The notes: generated from the letters alone by a model not told the origin. Positions 46,499 to 58,593 are shown, numbered from the stretch's first letter. The stretch is DNA of 64,000 bases from Posidonia oceanica (GCA_037176725.1 JAZBRS010000020.1:91024001-91088000), one strand, 5' to 3'. Translations and numbers: made by a program.

Positions 46499-49400
46499 TG
46501 TTGACACCCCATTTTGACAGGCTGGATCGTTTGGAGCCTTCCGGTGGCTGCTGGACCCGAATCTAGACCCAAATCCACACCTCCCTCTCCTTCTTTCCCC
46601 TCAAAGCAAGCCCAAACTCAACCTAGGATTACCCCCCTTTTCCGAATCTGAAAACCAACCAAAATCCATAGGAAAACTCACCCCTGATGACTTAGCAAGC
46701 CCACCAAAAGCCTGCAAAATTTCAAACCAGAACCCCTCCCAAAAACCCTAGGAAACTTAGGCAAAACTACCCTTTTTCTACACCTCAAAACCCCTCCAAA
46801 CTTCCTCAAAACGAAACCAAAACTTTGGAGCCAAAACTAGAAACCCTAGACCCCACACCCGCCAAATTTCACCCCTTTCCGAGACCTCTAAGACCCCCTT
46901 TTGGCCAAATTATCGTTTTCTCTTTCGGGATTATCGTTTTCTCTCTCCTCTCTCTCTCCTGATTATCGTCTCTCTTTTCATCCCCTTCTTGCCCTTTTTC
47001 TGGCCTGGCTGTGGGCCCCCTTTGTACTCCTATCCCTTCTCTATCTTATTCCTATTTTTATTTTATTTTTAACATTTTCCCTGAATTTTAAAAATCTTTT
47101 CCCTCAAACCTATCTCTTTCCCCTTTTATTCTCTTTTTTTCCTTTTCTTCTTCTTTTTCTTTTCCTTCTTCTTTCTTTTGCAAAAATCCATGAAAATCCT
47201 TAAAAATCTGTAAAACCCCAAAACATAAAAGAAACAAATCAGAATTCCAAGAAAAGCAACTAAAAAAACATTAAACAAGTAATTAAAAACTCAAACTTAA
47301 CTAAATCAAGCTAAAAAGAAAACCAAGCATGCAAACTAAAAAATGCAAAACAAACTAAAAGAAAATAATGTAAAATCAAGTAAAAAACTGAAATAAAGTC
47401 AGAACCTACCAAAAGTAAAAACCCCACTAAAAAATTAAAAAAACAAACCCTAAAGAGAAGAATTAAAAATCAAACACCAAAACAAGTGATTAAAGGAGGC
47501 AAAAGACCTAACCTAATAAGCATAAGAAAAACAACATAAAAACTTAATTAAAAAGGAAAAGGAAAATACACTTGAAAGACTTAAAAACACTTAATCAAAC
47601 CAGAAAAATCCAACTAAAAAACATCAAGAAGAATTAACAAATAAAAATCAAAAACATGGTTCAAAAGACTTAAGGAAGAAAAACATAAAAGACCAGAACT
47701 AAAAAGCCCAAAACCCTTTTTAATTAATATGAAAATAAATCCTAAAAATCCTAATTAACATCCTAAAATACTTAACAAGAAAACACAATTTTAAAAAACA
47801 ATTTAAAAAGATTTAACCAACACTTAATCAAGTGGAAAATGAATTAACAACAAAGGAAAGCCCAAGAACCCTAATCAAGCCTAAAACACACTAATTAACC
47901 TAAAAACAGTTATTAAAAAAATCAATTAAACACCTAACCTACAACCCAATTCATCTAATATTTTCGTTTATTTTTATCTTATTTTTTCCTATTTTATTCC
48001 CCTCCTTCTTTCCCTCTTTCTTTCTTTCTTCCCTTTTATTTTTTCCTTTCTTCCTTACTGGGCTCATCAGCCCGTTTCCCTTTTATTTTTCTTTTTCTTT
48101 TCAAACGCCAGCCCAGCCCACAACAACAGTCCACCTTCTTCCTCCTTCCTCTCCCGCGTGCCAGCTGCTACAGTATCCGTCGGCCTGCAGCTCTGCCTGG
48201 CCTGCCACCTCCTGCTCGAGCCGGACTGGCGCGCCGAATCCCGTCCGTGCCCCTGCCATCGCCTCTCCGCAGCATTCAATGGCCTCGGACCTGCAAAGCC
48301 AAGAGAGGAAGTCGTCAGAATTCAGAGCAGAAAGGAGGAGAAATCAGGCCTGAATCAGGAAGAAGAGAGGGGAGAAAAGATTGAGATTTGATTCCGGAGA
48401 GACCGGAGCTTTCCAGAGTGATCCCCAGCAAGCGAGAGCCCCCTTTCTCCCTCAGAAATCCACCAAAAACGCAGAACTTCGACCTCTTCCTTCCGCAGCA
48501 AACCCAGACCCAAAACACTCCGAGAATCCTTCAGGATTGGCCGCCCAATCTCACCCAAACCTCCTGCAACTCCTCCCTTCCTTCCCCCGTCGAAAACAAC
48601 CCACATTTCCCCCGAGACACCCTGAAATCCAACCAGAACCCAACATCTCTTCCTCCAAAAATTCCCTCCTTCTCAGTCCCTGAAACTTGTCCAAACTCCT
48701 CCGAGCCACTCGCCTGAACCACATCTTCTCAGGCCACCCATCCCTCAGCCGAATAGCACACCACACCTCCGACTGTCCACAACAAACACCTGTGCTGATT
48801 TCTTCCCGAAACTCGACCCACCAGCAACCTCTCAACACAGCGTCCCTCAGGCTAATCTAAGCCCTTCCACACCCTCACCGGACCTTCAGCAGTCCACCGG
48901 AAGCTGCCACTCGAGCCAGAGGGCGACAGACGGCTCTCCCCACCTCAGGCAACGCCACCTGCACCCATTTCAGCCGCTTGCTCCTCCGATCGCCGAACCT
49001 CCGCTCCAGGTACTCAGAAAGCTCCGGAGGATCGCGTGGAGCTGATCCCAATGCCCGCGAGCCGCCGCTGACGTCCGCACACTCCGGACGCCCACCTCCG
49101 GCAACTGCAGAATCCTCCTAGGTCGGGAGGACACCTCGGCTGCCCAAACAGGTAACCACTAACCTCCTTGGCTCCCTCTCCCTCCTCTAATGCTTCTCCG
49201 CCAGTCAGAGCCAGCCCTCCGGCCCTCCTGCTCCAGCGGCGTCTCACCGGTCAGTCCTTCGTCTCCGGCGCCGGCCACCTGTCTTCCGGACGTCCCAGCC
49301 ACTGGAACGTTGCTCCGACACCCTCCAGGGCTTCGCACGGTCGCCGGCAGTCCCCTCCGCCCTCCCGTGCATCTGCGAGCGCCCTGGGTTGGCGGTGCTG

Positions 49401-50547
49401 AGCTCCGGCGGTCTCTGCTACAGTACCTCCCCACCATCGGCAGTTCACTGTAGCATTATTTTCTCAGTTATATAGTTTTAATGCGAATATTACATTTCTA
49501 CCTTAAGTTTTCTTATTTTTGCGTTCTGGTCCTTAGCTTATTTAAGATGCTTAGTTTCTGATTTAATATCTTGCTAAATTGCTCATTTTATTCCTATTTT
49601 TCAGTATTTCCATTTTGGTCCATTTACTGTGCTTTCTAGTTATAAAAAGTTTGAGTTTAGCCCTTCTGTTTTTTATTTTAGCATCTGAATCCTACAGTAG
49701 ATTATTTAATTTTAATGCATGAACTTTGCCTTATTATATTGCATTTCAGATCCCTGTTTTATGTCATTTTTGCATCTTAGTCCACTGCACTGTAGGAACT
49801 TAGCTTTTATTTTCTCATTTTGCATACTGCATTGCATTTTTCACCTTCTGGCTTTGCATATTTGCATTTAGGTCCATTTTAAATGGACAGTAACCATTTG
49901 GCATGCATTTTGGCTTATTACATTGCATTTTTACCGCTGATTTTTCCAAGTATTGCATTTCAGTCCCCAGATCATGATTCCAGAGCATGTTTTCCATATA
50001 AAATTGCATTTTCAGACCCTGCATGATTTAAAAATCACACATAGACCCTTGCATCCTTTGGAAACCATGTAAAAAGGCTGTTTTGCCCCTAAGTTGCATT
50101 TTAACTCCTATGCTTGCAAAAATTGCATGTAAGCCCTCCACTTGCATTCCCGGACTCCCCAAAACCCCCGTTTTCTGGAAAATTTGCATTTTAGCTCCTT
50201 TCTTTCTTCAAAAATGCTTTTGAACTCCTGTTCTTTCCAAATTGCTTTTCCTTATTTTTTTTTCGCCTTTTGCATGCATTCTGCATTCATTTAATCTTGC
50301 ATTTAAGCATCCCCCTTGCATACACTAGGCACTTTTAACTCCCCTTCACTTGGGAGGACCTTCAGAACACCCCTAGGACCTCCTGAACACTTAGATCTGT
50401 TCTTCTCTCCTGTTCTGGCCCTTCTGCTCCAAAGCTGCGATATCTTTCAATCCGACCGTTGGATCTCCTCGAGTAAGCTGCCCAGGCGACCGCAGCGAAG
50501 CGCTCTTCAGCACGGACCAAGCAGATCTCCGATCAGACTCCCGGATC

Positions 50548-50558
50548 TCCAGGTATGT
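50548..50558 (+). promoter_or_regulatory. Possible leader splice donor in the element B LTR
   Basis: ATCTCCAG|GTATGT, cut after 50552, at the same relative place as in element A. The intron to 53773 would remove the tandem array, the LTR end, the primer-binding sites and the leader. Confidence 0.45.
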
Positions 50559-50599
50559 CCTCCTGAACCCCTACACTGCATTCATTTGCATGCCATTTG

Positions 50600-51480
50600 C
50601 TCCATTTTGCGTGCTTTCAAGTTTTCTCGCTCCGTTTTGCGTGCAGTCTTGTTTTCTCGCACTGTTTTACGTGCCGCTTCTTTGTCTTGCACCGTTTTAC
50701 GTGCCCTTTAGTTTTTTTGCCTCGTTTTGCGTGCAGTCTTGTTTTCTCGCACCGTTTTGCGTGCCGCTTCTTTGTCTTGCACCGTTTTGCGTGCCCTTTA
50801 GTTTTTTCGCCTCGTTTTGCATGCAGTCTTGTTTTCTCGCACCGTTTTACATGCCGCTTCTTTGTCTTGCACCGTTTTGCGTGCCCTTTAGTTTCCTCGC
50901 CTCGTTTTGCGTGCAGTCTTGTTTTCTCGTACCGTTTTGCGCGCCCTTTAGTTTTCTCGCTCCGTTTTGCGTGCTTTCAAGTTTCCTCGCTCTGTTTTGC
51001 GTGCCCTTTAGTTTTTTTCGCCTCGTTTTGCATGCAGTATTGTTTTCTCGCTCCATTTTGCGTGCCGCTTCTTTGTCTTGCTCCGTTTTGCGTGCAGTCT
51101 TGTTTTCTCGCTCCGTTTTGCGTGCCGCTTCTTTGTCTTGCACTGTTTTGCGTGCCCTTTAGTTTTCTCGCCCCGTTCTGCGTGCCGCTTCTTTGTCTTG
51201 CATCGTTTTGCGTGCCGCTTCTTTGTCTTGCTCTGTTTTGCGTGCCGCTTCTTTGTCTTGCACCGTTTTGCGTGCCTTTAGTTTCCTTGCCTCGTTTTGC
51301 GTGCAGTCTTGTTTTCTCGCACCGTTTTGCGCGCCCTTTAGTTTTCTCGCTCCGTTTTGCGTGCTTTCAAGTTTCCTCGCTCTGTTTTGTGTGCCGCTTC
51401 TTTGTCTTGCCTCGTTTTGCGTGCAGTCTTGTTTTCTTGCACTGTTTTGCGTGCCCTTTCGTTTTCTCGTCTCGTCTTGC
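50600..51480 (+). repeat. 30-bp tandem array in the element B LTR
   Basis: About 29 copies of a 30-base unit with CTCGCACCGTTTTGCGTGC and three alternating tails (AGTCTTGTTTT, CGCTTCTTTGT, CCTTTAGTTTT). Because 30 is a multiple of three, a long open frame runs through it; it is a repeat by-product. Fragments of the same array occur at 1-100. Confidence 0.9.
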
Positions 51481-52331
51481 GTGCCCTTGTTTTTCTTGCC
51501 TGGTTTTGCGCCCTTCTTTCGTTTTCCACACCGTCTTGCGTCCTTGTTCCGTTCCTTGCATCATTTCGCATGTCAACCTTGTTTTCGCATCTTTTCGCAT
51601 TCTTGTTTCGTTCCTCGCACTGTTTTACGCTGTTCCCTCTTGCATGTCGCTTGCATTGCCTGTTTTCCCCGTTGTTTTGTTTTATCGCCCGCATTTGCAT
51701 ATAGGGCAGTGATGCTTATTGTCCGGAGTTCCCACGAGCCAGGTTCCGCCCGGTTCGGAACACAGACAGCGTTGCTGAGTGCTTAGATTGCACGTTTACT
51801 TTCTTGCATTGTCTTTCATCACTTAGAGCACACCTTTGAGCATTTAGACAGGCATTCATTGGCACTTAGGCATCTAAAGTCTGCATTTCCCTGCATATGC
51901 GAGCGTAAGCCTAGAAAGACCGATTCTTGAGCGTGTCGGGGGTGCCTAACACCTTCCCCGCGCGTAACGGGAGTCCTTACCCTCTCTTGGCCCGCAATGA
52001 CCATATTGCCCTTGTCCTAGGCACGAGTCACATCATTTGCATTCATTTGTATCTCATTTCTTTTGCATTGCCCTGTATTGCATCTTTTGCTTGGTTTTGC
52101 GCTATTATTCACGCATTTCCCTGGTTTTCCTCGTCTTCCGATTTAATAGACTTGGTGGCGACTCCAATTTTGTCTTATCTTCTTCTTTTCTTTCCCTTTT
52201 TCCCTCTTTTAAATGTTTTCGAGTTAGGTCTTCCTTCTCATACATAGCCGCTAATAGTGAGCCTGATTCCGATCGGTGCACGCGAGCTTTGGCAACGTGC
52301 ATGGACGATCCGAACACTGGGATTACTACAG

Positions 52332-52745
52332 TGGCGACTCCGCTGGGGAGACTAGACTCCGGCTTTCGCTTTCGCTTTCGCTCGCTTGGGATTTGCTTTC
52401 TTTGTTTGCCTTTGTGCCTTTTGCCTTGCTTTTGCTTGTTTGCTCGCCTGTCCGCTTTGCCCAGCGAAGTCGACAGTGGCGACTCCGCTGGGGATACTAG
52501 ACTCCGGCTTTCGCCTCCGCTTTCGCTCGCTTGGGATTTGCTTTCTTTGTTTGCCTTTGGGCCTTTTGCCTTGCTTTTGCTTGTTTGCTCGCCTGTCCGC
52601 TTTGCCCAGCGAAGTCGACAGTGGCGACTCCGCTGGGGATACTAGACTCCAGCTTTCGCTTTCGCTTTCGCTCGCTTGGGATTTGCTTTCTTTGTTTGCC
52701 TTTGTGTTTCCTTTGTCTGTTTTGCTCGTTTTCCTGTGCAAACTC
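52332..52745 (+). repeat. Three tandem copies of the primer-binding site region (145 bp)
   Basis: TGGCGACTCCGCTGGGGA begins at 52332, 52477 and 52622, exactly 145 bases apart. Each is followed by CTAGACTCCGGCTTTCGC-like sequence and GGGATTTGCTTTCTTTGTTT. Copies 2 and 3 have GGGGAT, one base more matching to tRNA-Arg(ACG) as remembered; copy 1 has GGGGAG. Each is preceded by ACAG. Confidence 0.9.
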
Positions 52746-53953
52746 CTAGCAAGTCGCCTCGTGGTTACTTCGCTTAGGTTTTGCACCCCCTTTCGGCTGC
52801 TTTCGCCTTAGTTTTGCTGTGCCTTGCTCTGCTTTGTCTAACTTGCTTGTTTGCTTGCCTTCTTCCTTCCCCCTGTCCTTATTTGCTTTGCAGCCTACCC
52901 GTCTCTACTTTATTTTCCTTGCCTGCTTATTATCGCTTTATTTCCCGCATAACACATGTCTACATACTTGTTTGGCAATAATACATGCTTTTTGAATGAT
53001 GAATGCTTCCTTTTACACACCTGCTATGTCACTACGCACGGACATACCTTGCATACATGCCTTTTGACTTGACGAATGTTTTTTCTTCACCATTATGCTC
53101 ACAAACACTTGCACATGCCATGCACATGCCTTTTGTTTTGTTGTATGTTGATTGCTTGCCATGATTGATTGATTTTCTTCCCTTTCGCACAATGCCATGC
53201 CTAGGATAGTAGAGACTGATTGCTTTTTCTGTGGTTAATTAAAAACGGCAAGTAAAAATAAGATCTAAGGTAACTAGAGCCATCAACACACTTCCACCCT
53301 CTTGGAGTTAATAAAATACGCAAGATAAAAACTCTAATCATTCGCATGAAGCATCATATAGGGCATGCATCTTCTCATCTGAGTCCACCTATCAGTTTGC
53401 GAAGGATGGTCCCGGCCTCTCACCCCGATGCTTTGGCATGGTGTGAGTCAGTCGGTCTGTCCCCCCTTGTCAGGGGTCGTGTCGGTGTTAGTGGAGGGTA
53501 CCACCCACGCTTTGGCGGGGTAGAGGCCACCAACGCACCACCCTGTCATTACCTGAGCTTTGGGCCGGGAGTTAGACAGGGAGCCTACTTTTCTGACTCG
53601 AGTCGGTGACCCGTACACTTGTGGATATCCGGAGTAGACTACCTATCAGGAAACACTAGATTGGTGAGAGAGGGAGCATGCTAGAAAGCATACATGTCAT
53701 CCATGCCATAACTTAGTGCATTTTGCATCTCTTTTTTTTCTCTAACCCTAGTTTTCTGTTGTGTCTTTAACAGAGTTCAGTAAGCGATCTCCTTAGCTGG
53801 AGCTCGGGTCTCTCCTTTGCTGACATCTCTGCTGAGACACCTGCGCTCGACCATCCTTTTTCTGAGCTACTCGTCTTTGCGAGCATAGCTCCTCGTAGAG
53901 CCCGTCCCCTTTTCCCTCGTCGCAGCCCCGTTTTGACTCGCTCTCGGTCAGCA
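52746..53953 (+). other. Leader of element B
   Basis: It is homologous to the leaders of A and C, with the CCCC-TTGTCA-GGGG stem-loop near 53462-53476 and a 3' splice site at 53773. From there the frame is open to the gag ATG and conserved with A at peptide level (FASIAP, SPVLTRSRSAMAQR). No other coding sequence is seen. Confidence 0.6.
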
Positions 53954-56601
53954 ATGGCCCAGCGCACCGTCGAGACCCCCCTCACCCTTGCCTTGGAGGT
54001 GGTTCCCGCTCCGGCCCCTCCGGCTCCCGTTTCTAACCCCTCTGTGCCCTCTGTGACGCCAGGCTTTTCCCCTCTGTCGTCTGGGGCACCCCAGTTTGCT
54101 GTGGGACAGTGGCAGACGCTCGCTCCTCCTGATCCGGTCGCCGAGTCCATCTTGATGGCCACTTCACGTGTTCTGGAGGCACCACTGACCCCACTTTCTC
54201 AGGGTTTTGTCACTTTTGACCCCCCTTCTGCTGCGGCGACTCTCGCCCTAGGATTCCAGTCTCCCGGACAGTCCGGATCTCTTGGTTCTGGTTCCTCGCC
54301 GGCACTGCAATTCAGTGTTCCCACTGACAGGACACCTGAAGAGCAGTACCAGCAACTGATGGACACTATCCAGCGGCTGCAGGGTATAGCTCTATCAGTC
54401 CGCCCTCCTTCCCCTCCTATTGTTCCTGAGGTTCCTGTGCGGTCTGCTCTCGCACATCTTGCATTGCACTCTGCACTTCCGCCTAGACCATCGTCCCAAC
54501 TGCTCACGGTTCCGACGATGGGGGCACGTATTCCGCCTCTTGCATCTGCACCACACCTCACACAGCATGCACCTCCGCCACCTGGTGGCCAGTCGTTCGG
54601 ACTGGTGGGAGCACAGTATCTCGCAGGCCCGTCCCCCGGCGTCGCCCCGGTGCGGCCGCTGATGCTCCAGCATCCTGCACCCACCGCACAGCATACCGTT
54701 TATCCTCCCCCTTTGCATCAGGCTCAGACTTCCACATGCATCCCCCTTGCACTCCACCACAGCACGGGTATGCCGGCCATCACTTTGCGTCACCAGGCGA
54801 TGCGATGGTGGATCCGGAGGAGCACCTCGGTGCGACCCAATCGGCATACGTGGTCCCTGCCCCCACTGCCCCATCTCCTGTAGCAGCTACTCCAGACCCC
54901 ATCAACAACAGGATGGATGTTCTGGAGAAGGCACTGCGTCTAGTGCAGGGCACGGACAACCAGACCTACCAATTCCGAGACCTCTGCTGTTTCCCAGAGG
55001 CGGTACTCCCCCCGAAGTTCAAAATACCGGACTTCGAGAAGTATGATGGTAGGGGCTGCCCCATAGCCCATCTGAAGGCGTACTGCGGTGATCTCGCCCA
55101 ACTCCAGGCGGACGAGAGGTTGCTGATCCGCCTGTTCCAAAAGAGTTTGTCTGGTCCGGCCCTCAAGTGGTTCACCTCGCTTGACATGGCTACGATCAAG
55201 ACTTGGAACGACCTAAGCCAGGTGTTCTTGGAACAATACTCCTTCAACCTCGATCTGGTCCCAAAGCACGCGGACTTGATCGCAACCAAGCCGAATCCGG
55301 GCGAGCCGTTCGGGGAGTACGTCGGCCGCTGGCGTGCCCTTGCCTCGCAAGTTCGAGATAGGCCCTCCGACGAGGAGTCTATCGAGATCATCATAAAAGG
55401 GGCACAGTCGTCCACCGGAGCTTTGCTTAGCATCCAACCCGTCACAACCTTCACTGCTTTGATCCGAGCTGGCACTCGCGTAGAGAGTTCGTTGCGGAGC
55501 GGCAACTTCCCCGCACTCTCTGTGCTTGCCAGGTAGGCCCCCGCCAGCAACGACGGTAGTAGCAGCAGCGCCATCAACAACAACAGCAGTCTCAACAACA
55601 ATCGTCCCAAGAGGAAGGATCCGCCGAAGCCCGTTGTTGCGTACGTCGACTCCCCTGCTGCGCCCGTCCGTCTGGCGTCCCGGCCTGCCCCTCCTCAGAT
55701 CTATTACGCACCTGCACCTAGGGCACACCCTACACCACAAATCACTACCACCGCTCGACCGGTCTATCCTGCTGCACCGGTTCAGCAAGGACAATTCCAG
55801 AGGCCGAGACGGCCACCCATGGAGAAGCGGAAGTTCACCCCACTGGTGGAACCGCTCACTACCGTCCTCCCGAAGGTTGCATCGCTCCTGAGATTTCCGG
55901 AGGTTCGTCCGCCACCAAACCCACTACCGCATTGGTTTAAGGCGAACCTTTTCTGCGACTTTCATCGAAGCGTCGGGCATTCGACTGATAGTTGTTTCAC
56001 TCTCCGGAATGCTATCCAGGACTTGATCGAATCGGGAACGATTGTGATCGACACGCACGAGGCATCCACTTCTGCACCATCTCATGCACCTGCATCAGCA
56101 TCTACCCCAGCTAATGTTGTCCGCCGACCCCTGCCGGAGCACTCCTATTCAGGAGGCGCAGGGACCTCAGGAATTCACTCCTTGTTTCCTTCTGGGTCTC
56201 CCACATCTGTGGTAGATCCTTCCGAGCTTATCCATGATGTTTCTACTCCCTTTCCAGTCTCTCTCTATCTTGCAGCTATCACCGGTTCTGAGTCGGGCAT
56301 TCACATGATCCGACCGTGCGCCAGGCCGGAGCGTTCTCCTGCATCAGCCGCCATGCTTTCCCGGGCCCAAGCCCCAATACATCTCCTAGCCAGACCTCAG
56401 CCAAAGTTTCCCCTACACCTACTAGCAAAACCTCAGTCCCCACCTAGCTTGCCTTCCCAACTACCCTCCTACCCATGCCCTCCTCAGCCTGTAGCCCCTC
56501 TCGTGCTCGCCGCACGCGCTCCCGTGGTTATTAACCTAACCCGGGATACCCATCGCGTACCTTACAGCTACGCCACAGAAATGTGTGCGGAAGTGACGTG
56601 A
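53954..56601 (+). pseudogene. Gag of element B, with two stops and one frameshift
   Basis: It starts at ATG 53954 (MAQRTVETP), the same start as in element A. A Pro/Ser-rich N-terminus runs to about 54730; a one-base shift between about 54660 and 54790 then moves to the frame used by the rest of the element. The capsid-like core (54980-55500) has FPEAVLPPKFKIP, RGCPIAHLKAYC and ALKWFTSLDMATIKTW. A TAG at 55534 replaces CAA of element A. The zinc-knuckle CDFHRSVGHSTDSC (55954-55995) keeps the C-H-H-C pattern. A TGA at 56599 stands for CGG in A. Gag would package the RNA. Apart from these lesions it is well conserved. Confidence 0.85.
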
Positions 56602-58593
56602 TCGGGGAGGGTCTACAGACCTCCGGCACCAGTGACCAGACCTAGCCACCCAGAACCTGCAATACCATTGCCTTTAGTCCAGCCTACAGTCCCACTACCT
56701 TCAGGCCAGCCTCTTGAATCCACCATAGCTGAACCTGTCCCTACAACTGCACCACCTGCTACCAAGAAATGCCAGCCTAAAGCCGACATCACATCCCAGC
56801 TCAAAAAGGTTAAGGCCGACATATCCATCTGGGACCTAATACACACTTCGGCCGAGCACCGCGAGGCTTTCCTTCGCGTGTTCCAAGCTGCCCGTGTGTC
56901 CCAAGCCATAGAACCTGCCGCCTTGGAAAGCATGGTCGGGATGATCGCGGAGCCCCAGGTCATCACTTTCACGAGTGATGAGCTGCCTCCGGCGGGGATT
57001 AATCACAATCAACCCTTGTTCGTCATGGTACAATTCAAGAACTTTCGCATTCCCCTTGCACTGGTCGATAATGGGTCAGGCCTTAACGTCTGTCCCTTGC
57101 GAACAGCAACCAAGCTCGGATTCAAGGCCGAGGACATTACTCCAGCTGTAAAGGGAATGACAGCTTTTGATAACACTCACCATGACGCTCTAGGGATTTT
57201 GATTATTCCTCTTACCATTGGCCCGGTCACATTCGATGTGGAATTCTACGTCGTCGACTTGGAACCTAACTTCAACTTTCTGCTTGGGCGCCCTTGGCTC
57301 CACAAGCATCAGGTTATCCCCTCGACCCTCCATCGCATGATCAAGTTCCACCGAGGCGACGATGTTATCGTTGTCATGGCGGAGAATTTTGAGAAGGAGC
57401 GGATCGAGGCGATTTCCTCTATCTCTTCGCGGACTGTCCCCTTTGATCCTGATCTCTTGAACGCCTTGTATCGCGTTAATCGGTGCGAGCCGGTTAACTT
57501 TTTACCAGATCTTGAGCGTGTCAACTCCTTGGCCGTTCACAACAACCCCTTTCAGATGGTCGAGAACGTTTGTCATAGATGGGGCTACGTCAAAGGGACA
57601 CCGCTCGGGCGACATGGCCAAGGAATCGCCGAACCAATCATGGCGGAAGAACGAAGAGACAACGAGGGTCTAGGTTACGACCCTCACTCCGATAAAGGCA
57701 AGCGCCCGCAAGCAAAGAATCAGAGAATGGTCATACCTCGGAGCTTGGCCAATTTCACGAGTGCAGGTATCCTGGACTCAGGTGCAGTTCAAGCCGTAGT
57801 GCAGTCAGAGCCGTGTCAAAGCCCTTCGCCACTGGAGGAGGACTGGGTCTGCGTTGAGGACTACTACTCGGACGAGGAACAGTCGGGCACGACGGGGGTA
57901 GTTCAGACTTGTAATGGAAGCCAGCCAAGCCCAACAGCACCTCGATCAGTTTGTTCAGTCCTTCCGACCGAGGATCATGAAGCAGCAGACTTGACAGAAC
58001 CCTTGGCAGATTTGGCAGTCTTTGATTCTCCTGCAGTCATGTCAGCAATACCAGCACCAATTCAAGCACAGTCAGTCAGTTCGCATGCAACCGTTGTCGC
58101 ATCAGTGCAACTACCACCTTCGCAGAAAGGTCAATCGCTGAGTTCAGTCAGCAGCACAGCTCAGCCCTTTTCAGAGGCTGCACCACAGGCAATACAGCCA
58201 GCTCAATCAGTCATGCACCCCCTTGCCGCAGACCGGCAACTTTCATGGCCAGATCCTATGGTATCGGAGGCCGAGCTCTCGTCGTCATCACCAGTCATGG
58301 AGAACCAGTTGAGCATCGCGGTCTCCCGGCCCTCGGGCCTTCAAGAGAGCACCTCTGCCCATCCTCTGACAGCAGCAGTCACTCTGGCAGCATATCCATC
58401 TGCAATCCCTCTGACTAGACCATCTGGGTCTCCCTTGCCGGGACAGTCGCAATCAGGCACGCCCGTGAGTCAGAAGATACAAGTACCAGAGACAGTAATC
58501 CATCTCGCAGCCGAGCCAGTGCCTCAGGCCCTCGGCGCCTACTATGTCGATTCACCTCCAGATGAGGAAGAAGAAGGGGCGATAGAAGCCTAG
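56602..58593 (+). CDS. Protease and G-patch part of the element B polyprotein
   Basis: This open segment lies between TGA 56599 and TAG 58591. From 56632 it encodes a region with SIWDLIHTSAEHREAFLRVF, then a retropepsin-like aspartic protease with LVDNGSGLNV (Asp near residue 146) and FLLGRPWLHKH (about residue 216). A G-patch-like domain follows at about residues 309-349: MVENVCHRWGYVKGTPLG, GQGIAEP, GLGY. A Ser/Pro/Ala-rich linker of about 270 residues ends at the TAG. It would mature the polyprotein; the G-patch probably binds nucleic acid. The stop at 58591 could be a lesion or a true boundary, since Ogre elements separate gag-pro from pol; element A lacks a stop exactly here. Confidence 0.8.
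   Translation, partial: SGRVYRPPAPVTRPSHPEPAIPLPLVQPTVPLPSGQPLESTIAEPVPTTAPPATKKCQPKADITSQLKKVKADISIWDLIHTSAEHREAFLRVFQAARVSQAIEPAALESMVGMIAEPQVITFTSDELPPAGINHNQPLFVMVQFKNFRIPLALVDNGSGLNVCPLRTATKLGFKAEDITPAVKGMTAFDNTHHDALGILIIPLTIGPVTFDVEFYVVDLEPNFNFLLGRPWLHKHQVIPSTLHRMIKFHRGDDVIVVMAENFEKERIEAISSISSRTVPFDPDLLNALYRVNRCEPVNFLPDLERVNSLAVHNNPFQMVENVCHRWGYVKGTPLGRHGQGIAEPIMAEERRDNEGLGYDPHSDKGKRPQAKNQRMVIPRSLANFTSAGILDSGAVQAVVQSEPCQSPSPLEEDWVCVEDYYSDEEQSGTTGVVQTCNGSQPSPTAPRSVCSVLPTEDHEAADLTEPLADLAVFDSPAVMSAIPAPIQAQSVSSHATVVASVQLPPSQKGQSLSSVSSTAQPFSEAAPQAIQPAQSVMHPLAADRQLSWPDPMVSEAELSSSSPVMENQLSIAVSRPSGLQESTSAHPLTAAVTLAAYPSAIPLTRPSGSPLPGQSQSGTPVSQKIQVPETVIHLAAEPVPQALGAYYVDSPPDEEEEGAIEA

Larger units (their letters stand above)
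46499..52330 (+). repeat. 5' LTR of element B (5.8 kb)
   Basis: It begins TGTTGACACC and ends GATTACTACA one base before the first primer-binding site. Order: Pro/Ser-codon-like C-rich start, pyrimidine-rich part (46900-47200), A-rich low-complexity part (47200-47960), GC-rich part (48060-49450) with a possible donor (AAACAG|GTAACC near 49150), AT-rich repeats related to the E2 91-bp unit (49480-50300), leader-like part ending at the donor 50552, a 30-bp tandem array (50600-51480), then the GATGCTTATTGTCCGGAG block (51700-51785), the GGGGGTGCCTAACACC block (51908-52005) and GGTGGCGACTCC (about 52151). No hairpin dimers of the A type are seen. Confidence 0.85.

Noticed and set aside
50597..51712. 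A 371-codon open frame with a 10-residue repeat
   Set aside because: It is the translation of the 30-bp tandem array in the element B LTR; the period is a multiple of three, all frames stay open, and the composition is not protein-like.
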